DNA from: an uncultured Actinomycetes bacterium
GTDB taxonomy: Bacteria; Actinomycetota; Acidimicrobiia; Acidimicrobiales; Acidimicrobilacustridaceae
Length of the DNA stretch: 64,000 nt
Assembly: GCA_937927725.1 (NCBI GenBank)
Contig: CALBSE010000008.1
Location: 141,085 to 205,084 of the forward strand
Reading direction: 5' to 3'
Shown here: piece after piece, positions 50,268 through 58,205 of the stretch
How positions within the stretch are numbered: position 1 is the stretch's first letter
How the letters are laid out: every line of letters begins with the position of its first letter
Made by a program: the position numbers and the translations under genes
Notes under the pieces: generated by a model
Databases searched by the model: none
Told to the model about the DNA's origin: nothing
What the model saw: only the letters and a program-made list of their open reading frames with translations

Positions 50268-51803
50268 CTAGAACGCTTCCAGAGCATCGAGCGCATCGAG
50301 CAATGATTTTGACGGAGTGCCCCAGCCCGGCTGGTAGCCCACCATTTGTCGAAGCGTCTCTGCACTCCAACGGTCTTCAAGCACTTCGATCATGTCGGCG
50401 TCGACTTTTGCCGGATGCGTGACACCGCAGGCCCAACTGAGTCGTTCCAGTTCAAATCGAACACCGGCAAGGTAATTCCCACAGCGAACGCCCTTGTCCG
50501 TGGGATCCAGTCCCCGTGTGAGACGGCGATTTTGTGTGGCCACACCGGTCGGACAGCGATCGGTATGACACCGCTGCGACTGGATGCAACCGATCGAGAA
50601 CAATGCCGTTCGGCCGACATTGACCATGTCACATCCAAGTGCGAACGCGTTCAACGCTGCCTCAGGCATACCGAGTTTTCCCGAGCCGATGAAGACGATG
50701 TCGTCGGCAATTCCCGCTTCGGCGAAGTTTCGGTAGACCCGCGTGAAACCCCAACGGAAGGGAAGGGCAACGTGATCGGTAAACGCCAACGGTGCGGCGC
50801 CCGTGCCGCCTTCTCCCCCATCGATCGTGATGAAGTCGGGTCCGCAACCAGTCGCTGCCATCTTCGTTGCAAGTTCGGTCCAAAACTCGCCTTGACCAAC
50901 CGCCGATTTGATGCCGACGGGCACCCCCGTCACATCAGCCAATGTTTCGATGAACGCTATGAGACTGGCGACATCAGTGAACGCGGTGTGTGCAGCGGGG
51001 CTCTTGCAAGCGACTCCAACCGGAATTCCTCGAATAGCGGCAATTTCGGGAGTGACTTTGTTGGCAGGAAGCAACCCTCCGAGCCCAGGCTTGGCTCCTT
51101 GGCTGAGCTTGATCTCAATTGCGCGGATTGGGGCCGCCTTCACCTGTTCAACAGCGCGCTCAAGATTGAACGAACCGTCCGCGTTGCGACAACCGAAATA
51201 ACCAGTGCCAATCTGCCAAACGAGATCAGCGCCATGGAGGTGATGCGGAGTAACGCCACCTTCTCCGGTGGTGTGCAATGCGCCTGCCATCGCACACCCG
51301 CGATCGAGCGCTTCGATCGCTGCGCCGCTCAATGAGCCGAAACTCATTCCCGACACATTGACAATCGATTCCGGACGGAATGCGAGGCGACGACCATGTG
51401 ATGCCCCGAGAACTTTCGCGCACGGAAGCGGCCGAGACGGATCAGGGTGAGCGGGAGCAGCGACGGGGCCATCAAGCGGGAACATTGATTGCTTGATGAT
51501 CGTGTAGTTGCGCGATTGATCAAGATCGTTGTCGGTTCCAAAACCAAAATAAGCGTTTTGTTGTTTCGCGGTTGAGTACACCCATCGACGATCGTCCCGA
51601 CTGAAGGGCCGCTCTTCGTTGTTGTCCGTGACGATGTACTGACGGAGTTCGGGACCAACCGCTTCAAGGAGATACCGCAGGTGACCGATAACAGGAAAGT
51701 TCCTGAGGATTGCGTGCTTTCGCTGCACAAGGTCGTAGCCGGCGAGCAGAACCAAAAGCACGACAACAACGGCGAGTACGACGAGCCCCACTGACCACGA
51801 CAT
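50268..51803 (-). CDS. FMN-binding glutamate synthase (GOGAT) domain protein with N-terminal membrane helix
   Basis: This 511-residue protein is the synthase domain of glutamate synthase standing alone. Residues 3-21 form a membrane helix, followed by an FMN-binding barrel (SGMSFGSLSGAAIEAL, IEIKLSQGAKPGLGG, TIDGGEGGTGAAP) and the 3Fe-4S motif CIQSQRCHTDRCPTGVATQ (Cys406, 412, 417). The glutaminase and NADPH-oxidising parts are missing. Such membrane-anchored FMN-binding homologues are common in bacteria and their reaction is not established. The ATG has a TAGGCT box six bases upstream. Confidence 0.9.
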   Translation of the reverse strand: MSWSVGLVVLAVVVVLLVLLAGYDLVQRKHAILRNFPVIGHLRYLLEAVGPELRQYIVTDNNEERPFSRDDRRWVYSTAKQQNAYFGFGTDNDLDQSRNYTIIKQSMFPLDGPVAAPAHPDPSRPLPCAKVLGASHGRRLAFRPESIVNVSGMSFGSLSGAAIEALDRGCAMAGALHTTGEGGVTPHHLHGADLVWQIGTGYFGCRNADGSFNLERAVEQVKAAPIRAIEIKLSQGAKPGLGGLLPANKVTPEIAAIRGIPVGVACKSPAAHTAFTDVASLIAFIETLADVTGVPVGIKSAVGQGEFWTELATKMAATGCGPDFITIDGGEGGTGAAPLAFTDHVALPFRWGFTRVYRNFAEAGIADDIVFIGSGKLGMPEAALNAFALGCDMVNVGRTALFSIGCIQSQRCHTDRCPTGVATQNRRLTRGLDPTDKGVRCGNYLAGVRFELERLSWACGVTHPAKVDADMIEVLEDRWSAETLRQMVGYQPGWGTPSKSLLDALDALEAF

Positions 51804-51809
51804 GGAAGA

Positions 51810-51815
51810 AGCCTA
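51810..51815 (-). promoter_or_regulatory. -10 box (TAGGCT) of the GOGAT-domain gene
   Basis: TAGGCT on the minus strand ends six bases before the ATG, with no ribosome binding site. Confidence 0.48.
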
Positions 51816-51839
51816 CGGGGCCGCGCCACAACTGCTTTG

Positions 51840-52472
51840 TCAGAGAAGGGCGAGGACCAATCCAGCTTGTCCAAGGTGATAGGTGACCATCACGATCATG
51901 CGGCTACGAGGGAAATTTTTCAGAAATCGAGTCCAGCCCAGCACCGAATCGCTCGCAGCGAAGAGCAGTGCGCCTGCGATAGCGAAAAACCGGCCAGTGC
52001 CTATTGCCGAGGCAACCATTAACGAGATGACAGCCATATAGGCGGCCACTGGACCAGCCAATGCTTTGTCGGTGAGTGCGGCACCCTGAACGATGTTGCG
52101 ACCCACAACGAGCGCCACAACCGCCATCAACATCACGCCAAAAAGGAATCCTCCGAATGAGATTCCCAGCGCAAGCAAGGCAACGACGTAAAACACGTGA
52201 GCAACGAGAAACGCGCCGAGCCCGGCGATGAACATGTCCTTCGGAAGCATCAAGCACACGTCACCAACCATCGAAAAAGCGAGTCCGATGATGAGCATTA
52301 CGCGTGCGAAATCTGATGACGGATCGATCGACAGTGCGACAGCAATGAGAAACACCATCACAAGTGGTTTCAGGATGTACTCGGCAACGCGGTAATTGTT
52401 CGAGACGGCGAGCCAGTCGCTCACTGCAACGACGGCAGTGAGCGAAAGAAGTAAAAACGCGACAGCGGTCAT
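51840..52472 (-). CDS. YhhN family membrane protein (lysoplasmalogenase-like)
   Basis: This 210-residue protein has about eight membrane helices and the YhhN/TMEM86 pattern: YILKPLVMVFLIAVAL, GLAFSMVGDVCLML with a conserved Asp, and GALLFAASDSVLGWTRF with a second conserved Asp. TMEM86B and Legionella YhhN hydrolyse the vinyl-ether bond of lysoplasmalogens; whether this organism makes plasmalogens is not shown. It starts seven bases after the Nudix gene stop, so they share a transcript. Confidence 0.88.
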   Translation of the reverse strand: MTAVAFLLLSLTAVVAVSDWLAVSNNYRVAEYILKPLVMVFLIAVALSIDPSSDFARVMLIIGLAFSMVGDVCLMLPKDMFIAGLGAFLVAHVFYVVALLALGISFGGFLFGVMLMAVVALVVGRNIVQGAALTDKALAGPVAAYMAVISLMVASAIGTGRFFAIAGALLFAASDSVLGWTRFLKNFPRSRMIVMVTYHLGQAGLVLALL

Positions 52473-52479
52473 TGACTAC

Positions 52480-52986
52480 TCACGGAGCATCGAGTCGAGG
52501 AAGGACGAGCGCCATGCTGTCGGGACACACCGAACGGCCAACGAGCCATTCGCGAACACCTTCCATCGGCACCCACACCGCTTCAGTGATTTCCGCGTCA
52601 GCAAACTCGAAGGGGCCGTCGGTGCGCGCTTGGTAGATCCGAGCCACCTCCCGAACGTCGTCGTCCTCATACGAGCCTTCGCCGAGGTACGCGAGTTCGG
52701 CAGAGACGCCAAGTTCCTCGGCGAGTTCGCGAGCAGCCGCAAGTTCCCACGCTTCGCCTGCAGCAACAACACCACTGACGGCGATGTCCCAGGCGTCGGG
52801 CCAGAGGTCTTTCCACGATGCCCGCTGATGAGCAAGCAATTCATCCGCATCATTGCGAACAACGACAAATACCGACCGGTGTAGGAGATTATTGGCCCGC
52901 ATCTCGGCTCTAGTCACTGTTCCGACAACGGTCCCCATTTCATCGAGTTCGTCGACAAGCTCTTCACTAGCAGCGCCGTCACCCAT
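52480..52986 (-). CDS. Nudix hydrolase (Idi/YfcD-like)
   Basis: This 168-residue Nudix protein has the box at residues 72-94: GVVAAGEAW, then RELAEELGV, fully matching Gx5Ex7REUxEExGU. The N-terminal part (GTVTRAEMRANNLLHRSVFV) resembles YfcD and isopentenyl diphosphate isomerase-like Nudix proteins. Substrate unknown. Its ATG overlaps the stop of the ferredoxin reductase-like gene by one base (TGATG), so translation is coupled. Confidence 0.92.
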   Translation of the reverse strand: MGDGAASEELVDELDEMGTVVGTVTRAEMRANNLLHRSVFVVVRNDADELLAHQRASWKDLWPDAWDIAVSGVVAAGEAWELAAARELAEELGVSAELAYLGEGSYEDDDVREVARIYQARTDGPFEFADAEITEAVWVPMEGVREWLVGRSVCPDSMALVLPRLDAP

Positions 52987-54218
52987 CAGAGCGATGCCGC
53001 TCGTTCACACGCTTCTGAAAATGATGCGCCTTCTTCAAAGATTGCTCGCAGTTGCACGACGTGACGCGGACGATTCATCCCGAGAACGCCGGTTAGGCGA
53101 TCGCCATCGCCGTAGAGCGCAACAAAGCGGAACTCTTCGGTACTGCCATGCACGACCACGCACTGGTCGGTCGGCATTGGTCGGCCCGCAAGTTGAATTT
53201 TGCGGTCGTACTGATCACTCCAGAACCACGGAATTGGATCGAAGACTGCTGGCGTTTCACCACTGGCCTCAGCGAGCAACGTTCGAGCCGCGGCTTCGCC
53301 ACCAGCAATTGCAGTTTCCCAGTGTTCAACGCGAAGCATGCGTCCGAAGCGCGCGCTCGGATAGCGAGCAATATCACCGGCAGCGACAACTCCCGGCGCA
53401 GCCAGGAGCGTGTTGTCGCATACGACGCCGTCGTCAAGTGTGAGCCCTGAACCTTCAAGCCATTCAGTGTTAAGCGTGACGCCGATTCCAACAACGACCA
53501 CTTCGGCCGCAACCGTTGTGCCGTCGGTCAGCGCGACGCCGACCACCTTCTCGACACCATCGACAGTTTCGGTTTCGAGTTGAAGAACGCCGGTTCCAAG
53601 CCTGAGGTCGACGCCGTTTTCGATGTGCACCTGCGCACACACCTTGCCCATCTCGACGCCGAGAATGCGTTCGAGGGGCAACGGCATCGCTTCAACAAGG
53701 GTGACCTCGAGTCCGCGTTTGCGGCAGCTTGATGCGACCTCGGCGCCGATAAATCCAGCGCCCACGACAACGACTCGTGTCGGCCCAGCATCAAGTTCAT
53801 CACGCAACGCAAGACTGTCGGCGAGCGTTCGAACAACGTGAACGCCGGCGACACCGGCAGATTCAGGCAACCGGCGAGCAGAAGCACCGCTCGCGATCAC
53901 CAGCGAATCGAATGCTGTTGTTTCCACCGCCCCGCCCGTTCCTTCGAGCGTGATCTGGCGAGCGCTGAGGTCGAGGGCTTTTGCCCGCACGCCCAAACGG
54001 AAATCAAGTCCGAGGTCTTCTTTACCGGCAGGAAGAAGAATTTTTTCGCGCTCCCACTCTCCGGTGAGCATTTGCTTCGAAAGTGGGGGTCGGTCGTACG
54101 GCCGTTCCGGGTCAGCATCGACGACGATGATCGGCCCCTCGCGACCCTGAAGTCGGAGCGTTCGGGCGGCGTTGATGCCTGCAAGAGACGCGCCGACGAT
54201 GACAGTGGTGGAGTTCAT
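52986..54218 (-). CDS. Ferredoxin reductase-like FAD/NAD(P)H oxidoreductase
   Basis: This 410-residue flavoprotein is of the rhodocoxin/putidaredoxin reductase type. It has the N-terminal FAD site VIVGASLAGINAARTLR, PYDRPPLSKQMLTGE, the NAD(P) site VVVGAGFIGAEVASSCR, and AAGDIARYP with RVEHWETAIAGG at the C-terminal part. It would reduce the small ferredoxin encoded 43 bases upstream to feed a P450 or Rieske oxygenase. No such oxygenase lies in this window. Confidence 0.93.
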   Translation of the reverse strand: MNSTTVIVGASLAGINAARTLRLQGREGPIIVVDADPERPYDRPPLSKQMLTGEWEREKILLPAGKEDLGLDFRLGVRAKALDLSARQITLEGTGGAVETTAFDSLVIASGASARRLPESAGVAGVHVVRTLADSLALRDELDAGPTRVVVVGAGFIGAEVASSCRKRGLEVTLVEAMPLPLERILGVEMGKVCAQVHIENGVDLRLGTGVLQLETETVDGVEKVVGVALTDGTTVAAEVVVVGIGVTLNTEWLEGSGLTLDDGVVCDNTLLAAPGVVAAGDIARYPSARFGRMLRVEHWETAIAGGEAAARTLLAEASGETPAVFDPIPWFWSDQYDRKIQLAGRPMPTDQCVVVHGSTEEFRFVALYGDGDRLTGVLGMNRPRHVVQLRAIFEEGASFSEACERAASL

Positions 54219-54261
54219 GGATCAGGTCGTGAACTGAGCGGCGTGGATCGCCGATCGGAGC

Positions 54262-54456
54262 TCAGTCCTCGGCGATGGAGATGGCCTGCTTCGGGCATCG
54301 CTGCACCGACTCTTCCATCTTTGCTCGCATGGATTCCGGCGGGTTCTCGTCCAGCACGTAGAGGAAGTCGTCGTCACGGACCTCGAAGATCTCCGGAGCG
54401 ATTCCCATACAGACGGCGTTGCTTTCACACAGATCGAAATCGACCACGATTCGCAT
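54262..54456 (-). CDS. Small ferredoxin, 3Fe-4S type with variant motif
   Basis: This 64-residue acidic ferredoxin has Cys10, Cys16 and Cys54 (CESNAVC, then CPKQAI). The motif is CxxNxxC...CP: the middle cysteine of a 4Fe-4S site is replaced by Asn13. This is the pattern of actinobacterial P450-redox ferredoxins, where the variable residue tunes a 3Fe-4S cluster. GAAGGGGA precedes the ATG. It pairs with the ferredoxin reductase gene downstream. Confidence 0.93.
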   Translation of the reverse strand: MRIVVDFDLCESNAVCMGIAPEIFEVRDDDFLYVLDENPPESMRAKMEESVQRCPKQAISIAED

Positions 54457-54578
54457 GACGGTCCCCTTCTCGAAGCGATGACATTGGATTCACAGGGCAA
54501 CGGCCCTGCACTGCCATCTTGCCCCATCCACCGCGGTCGGGGCGACGAGGGGCCTCATCTCGTGACAGATTGGTAGCC

Positions 54579-55808
54579 ATGACTGAAATTGCTCCCCTTG
54601 AAGGAGTCCGCATCATCGAGGCTTCGATGCTCGGACCCGCCGCCGTTACCACCAATCTCGCCGAGCTCGGCGCCGATGTCATCAAGGTCGAAGCCCCTGG
54701 GGGCGACTACGGCCGCCAGATGACCTGGCCCATCGTCGAAGACACGTCGCTACTTTTCCTCCACTGCAACCGCGGCAAGCGCTCAATCGTTCTTGATCTG
54801 CGAACCGAAGAAGGCGTCCAAGCGTTCAAAGAACTCGTCGCCGATGCCGACGTTGTTGTCGAGGCCATGCGCCCCGGAGCCCTCGCTCGTCGAGGTCTTG
54901 GCTACGAGGACCTCAAGACAATCAATCCAAAGATCGTGTTCATGACCATTAGCGGCTACGGAATGACCGGCCCCTATCGCGATCTCCCAAGCCATGGCAT
55001 CGCCTATGACACGTGGGCCGGCATTGTCGAACCCGCCTACGACGAAGAGGGTTACTGCTACATCCCACCGCATGTTTCAATCGGCATCAACGCTGGTCCG
55101 ATGTTCGGCGCACTCGGCATCCTCGCCGGAATCATCAAGGCTCGCGCCACCGGCGAAGGCTGTTACATGGAAATTGCACAGTCCGATGCAGCGGCTGCGT
55201 TCGACTGGTATCGCAGCGAGTCGTTCAAGGCCTACGAACGACCGCAGTCTGAGGTGACGGGCAATAAATCCGATAACTACGAACGTCGGGCACCGGGTAC
55301 CTCAGGCATGAAGGAGGGCGTGCGCTATCAGATGTACGAAACCTCCGACGGGCACATTCTGTTCATGGCCTCGGAACAAGAGTTCTGGAAGAACTTCTGT
55401 AAAGGAATCGGCCGAGACGATCTCTTCGAACAATTCCCTGGCTCGAAATACGCCGACCACGCTCGCGGCAATCGCGAACTGCTCGCCGAGCTCACCAGGA
55501 TCTTCAAGACGAAGACCTCGCAGGAATGGATGGACTTCGGCGGCGAATGGAACACCCCGCTTGCGCCGGTGAATACCCCGTCCAACATGCAGAACGATCC
55601 TCAATTTCAGGACCGCATGCAGTGGATCCCGAAAGAAATTCTCGGCGCCGACATGTTGCCGAATCCCGTCAAGATCATCGGTGGGGAACTTCCCATTCCA
55701 CGCAAAGCTCCCGAGTGTGGTCAGCACAGCGATGAAATCCTTCGCGAACTTCTCGGCTACGACGATGACCGAATTGCCGAAATGCACGAAAAGGGCGTCC
55801 TCGGCTGA
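54579..55808 (+). CDS. CaiB/BaiF family (class III) CoA-transferase
   Basis: This 409-residue CoA-transferase has the N-terminal PLEGVRIIEASMLGPAAVTT, ELGADVIKVEAPGGDYGRQM and the long DLRTEEGVQAFKELVADADV region. The catalytic aspartate is probably in HGIAYDTWAGI after GYGMTGPYRDLPS. Family members move CoA between carboxylic acids such as carnitine, bile acids or aromatics. ATG 54579 is chosen; the 20 residues of a longer frame are Arg-rich and not conserved-looking. It is divergent from the ferredoxin gene. Confidence 0.93.
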   Translation: MTEIAPLEGVRIIEASMLGPAAVTTNLAELGADVIKVEAPGGDYGRQMTWPIVEDTSLLFLHCNRGKRSIVLDLRTEEGVQAFKELVADADVVVEAMRPGALARRGLGYEDLKTINPKIVFMTISGYGMTGPYRDLPSHGIAYDTWAGIVEPAYDEEGYCYIPPHVSIGINAGPMFGALGILAGIIKARATGEGCYMEIAQSDAAAAFDWYRSESFKAYERPQSEVTGNKSDNYERRAPGTSGMKEGVRYQMYETSDGHILFMASEQEFWKNFCKGIGRDDLFEQFPGSKYADHARGNRELLAELTRIFKTKTSQEWMDFGGEWNTPLAPVNTPSNMQNDPQFQDRMQWIPKEILGADMLPNPVKIIGGELPIPRKAPECGQHSDEILRELLGYDDDRIAEMHEKGVLG

Positions 55809-55900
55809 ACCCGTCTGACGAACTTCTCCCGCCGCCATCTGATCTTGCGGAGGGAACCACGCCGGCGCCGCATGTCTCGCGCCTGCGGATCCTCGGGCGC

Positions 55901-56902
55901 GTGCTTTTTCTCGCCATCATGGCGTTCGCGTTTTACGGACTCGCACCAAAACTGCTCGACATGTGGGACCAAGTTCCGCAACTTCGAACCGTCAGTATCT
56001 ATTGGTTTGTTGCAGTGCTTGTCTGCGAAGTGGGTTCCTACGCGTGTGCGTGGGAACTGACTCGCGTCGCACTTCCGAAAGTGTCGTGGTTTGTTGCGTC
56101 CACCGCGCAGCTCACTTCAAATGCTGTCGCGAAAGTTGTGCCTGGGGGTGCAGCCATTGGGGCGGCAACCGGATTCCGAATGCTCTCGGTTTCTGGAATC
56201 AATCGAGGATCTGCCGGAGCCGCGCTCACCGCGACCTCAATCATTTCCAATGGCGTCCTTCTCTGCCTTCCAATGGTTGCGCTGTTCCTTTCCATCTTGG
56301 GCGCCCCAATTCCCGACGGAATGATTCACGTTGCGTGGGGCGGAGCCGTGCTCGCAGTCGCACTCTTCGGCGTTGCGTTCTCGCTCGTACGCTTCGATCG
56401 ACCAATTCTTTGGTTCGGCAACGTCATCACCACGATTGCTGGCTGGATCAACAAGCGACTCGGGCGAACCGGTGGACCGACGGTCGAGGGGATCGTCCGT
56501 CAGCGCGATCAGATGGTGAGCAGTCTTGGTGCCCGCTGGCGCGCCGCACTCGCCGCAGCGGTGGGCAACTGGTTGCTCGATTACTTCGCGCTCGTCTGTG
56601 CCCTCAAAGCCTGCGGCGTTCACCCACGCCTGAGTTTGGTACTGCTCGCCTACGCCGTTGCCGCTGTGCTCGGAATGATCCCCATCACGCCAGGCGGCGT
56701 GGGATTCGTTGAAGCCGGCCTCACCGCGATGCTCGTGCTCTCGGGCGTTCCCGGCGAAAAGGCCCTCCTTGCCACACTCGCGTATCGCATTGCTTCGTAC
56801 TGGTTGCCATTGCCGGCTGGCCTTGGGGCGCATTTCGTCTTTCGTCACCGATACGGCAAGACATCAACGACTCCTTCGACCGACCCCTCCCCCGCTCCCT
56901 GA
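55901..56902 (+). CDS. YbhN/UPF0104-type membrane protein (flippase-like domain)
   Basis: This protein of 333 or more residues has about eight membrane helices and the LPG-synthase transmembrane/YbhN pattern: SNAVAKVVPGGAAIGAATGF, GNWLLDYFALVCALKACGV and GMIPITPGGVGFVEAGLTAML. Such proteins move or modify lipids. The start is doubtful: the GTG at 55901 would begin inside the first helix, whereas the reading frame is open back to a CTG at 55805 overlapping the CoA-transferase stop. The extra 32 residues (NPSDELLPPPSDLAEGTTP and on to VSRLRILGR) look like a real cytoplasmic N-terminus. Confidence 0.85.
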   Translation: MLFLAIMAFAFYGLAPKLLDMWDQVPQLRTVSIYWFVAVLVCEVGSYACAWELTRVALPKVSWFVASTAQLTSNAVAKVVPGGAAIGAATGFRMLSVSGINRGSAGAALTATSIISNGVLLCLPMVALFLSILGAPIPDGMIHVAWGGAVLAVALFGVAFSLVRFDRPILWFGNVITTIAGWINKRLGRTGGPTVEGIVRQRDQMVSSLGARWRAALAAAVGNWLLDYFALVCALKACGVHPRLSLVLLAYAVAAVLGMIPITPGGVGFVEAGLTAMLVLSGVPGEKALLATLAYRIASYWLPLPAGLGAHFVFRHRYGKTSTTPSTDPSPAP

Positions 56903-56981
56903 GCCGATTCCGCCGACCCGGGGAAAGTTGCTCACACTTTGGCCTTTCTTGCCGACAAGACAGGAAAGACCACAGCGTGCA

Positions 56982-56998
56982 CTGACAACACCTGTCAG
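56982..56998. promoter_or_regulatory. Inverted repeat CTGACA-N5-TGTCAG
   Basis: The perfect 6-5-6 inverted repeat lies 26 bases upstream of the small gene at 57025, just before its AAAGGAG ribosome binding site. It could be an operator or a hairpin in the 5' leader. The TCTTG/CAAGA hairpin at about 56947-56960 lies just upstream. Nothing else was seen in this 122-base gap. Confidence 0.4.
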
Positions 56999-57024
56999 GC
57001 ACTGAGAGCACAAAGGAGCGGGCC

Positions 57025-57270
57025 ATGGTTCTCGCGACGCTTTCCACCCTTCCGATCACGACCACTCGTGACTCGACCCCTACCAAACAACCAGGGGTCA
57101 GTCTCACGCTTCTCCAGCGCCGAGCCGATTCGCTGCGGCGCCTCGCCGGGTCTGTCGACCCGATCCTCGCAAACTCCTACCGCCGTCGAGCGAGTGAACT
57201 TGAGCTCGAGGTGTGGATTCACCTCGTTCGAAGCGGCCTTGCACCCGAAGATTCCCCACTTGCCGCCTAA
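57025..57270 (+). CDS. Small unrecognised protein (81 residues)
   Basis: I do not recognise this 81-residue protein. The first 25 residues are Thr/Pro-rich (LSTLPITTTRDSTPTK). The rest reads as two amphipathic helices rich in Arg, Leu and Glu (SLTLLQRRADSLRRLAG, SYRRRASELELEVWIHLV), a possible helical hairpin. AAAGGAG seven bases before the ATG makes it a convincing gene. An inverted repeat stands upstream and an amidohydrolase-like gene 71 bases downstream. Confidence 0.72.
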   Translation: MVLATLSTLPITTTRDSTPTKQPGVSLTLLQRRADSLRRLAGSVDPILANSYRRRASELELEVWIHLVRSGLAPEDSPLAA

Positions 57271-57341
57271 GAACGATCAAGGGGCACTGTTTCATGCCAT
57301 AGATTCGCTCCGTTCAACTTCTGCAAGGAGCGACGGACCCC

Positions 57342-58205
57342 ATGGGATTCCCCACCGACATCAACATCATCGAGACCTTCGTTGGCATGCCCAGCCGCAA
57401 CCGCAAAGAGGTCTACAAGTTCCTCGCCCCGCATTTGCGCGATCAGGAGTCCAAGGACTTCCGCTTTCCTGCGCAATACATGTTTAAAGACGTTCCCCCC
57501 GACACCGAAGAAGGCGTCGACCCGGTTGCACTTCTCATCGACAATTTTGAGCGTCACAACATCGAACAGGCGATGCTTGGCTACAACCCAAACAACCCGG
57601 ACTGCCTCCGTGCGCTCACTGAGCATCCCGACCGGTTCTTCACCTGTTTCGAATTCGATCCCACCGATGTCATGCCCGGCATCGAAAAGATCCGTGAAGT
57701 CCATGCGAGCGGAGTGAATCTGCGAGCCATCAGCACCTTCCCCGCCGGCTACCGCACACCACTGAACGACAAGAAGATGTATCCGTTCTACGCGCTGGCC
57801 GTCGAACTTGACCTTCCAATCTTCTGCTGTGTCGGCATTCCCGGCCCGCGCGTGCCGTTTGCACCACAACACGTCGAACTCATCGATGAAGTCATGTACG
57901 ACTTCCCCGATCTCACCTTTGTGATGCGCCATGGCGCCGAGCCCTGGACCGAACTGGCCATGAAACTCATGCTCAAGTGGCCCAACCTGTACTACTCAAC
58001 CTCAGCATTCGCTCCGAAGCATTACCCCAAGGCGATCATTGATTACGCCAACAGCCGTGGCGCTGACAAGGTGATGTACGCGGGATACTTCCCCGCTGGC
58101 CTGAGCTACGACCGCATCTTTGAAGAACTCCCAAAAGTTCCGTTCAAAGACGAGGTGTGGCCAAAGTTCCTTCGCGAGAACGCAAAGAAGGTCCTGAAGC
58201 TCTAG
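57342..58205 (+). CDS. Amidohydrolase-2-fold protein without the usual metal motif
   Basis: This 287-residue protein follows the amidohydrolase_2 (TIM-barrel) family: HPDRFFTCFEFDPTD, PIFCCVGIPGPRVPF, FPDLTFVMRHGAEPWTELA and the NLYYSTSAFAPKHYPKAI ending. The N-terminal HxH metal ligands are absent: it begins FPTDINIIETFVGMPSRN. Related actinobacterial proteins also begin without HxH, so it may be a decarboxylase- or hydrolase-like subgroup with another site. AAGGAG precedes the ATG; TAGATT at 57300-57305 may be a -10 box. It ends in a four-base CTAG tail overlap with the acyl-CoA dehydrogenase. Confidence 0.82.
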   Translation: MGFPTDINIIETFVGMPSRNRKEVYKFLAPHLRDQESKDFRFPAQYMFKDVPPDTEEGVDPVALLIDNFERHNIEQAMLGYNPNNPDCLRALTEHPDRFFTCFEFDPTDVMPGIEKIREVHASGVNLRAISTFPAGYRTPLNDKKMYPFYALAVELDLPIFCCVGIPGPRVPFAPQHVELIDEVMYDFPDLTFVMRHGAEPWTELAMKLMLKWPNLYYSTSAFAPKHYPKAIIDYANSRGADKVMYAGYFPAGLSYDRIFEELPKVPFKDEVWPKFLRENAKKVLKL

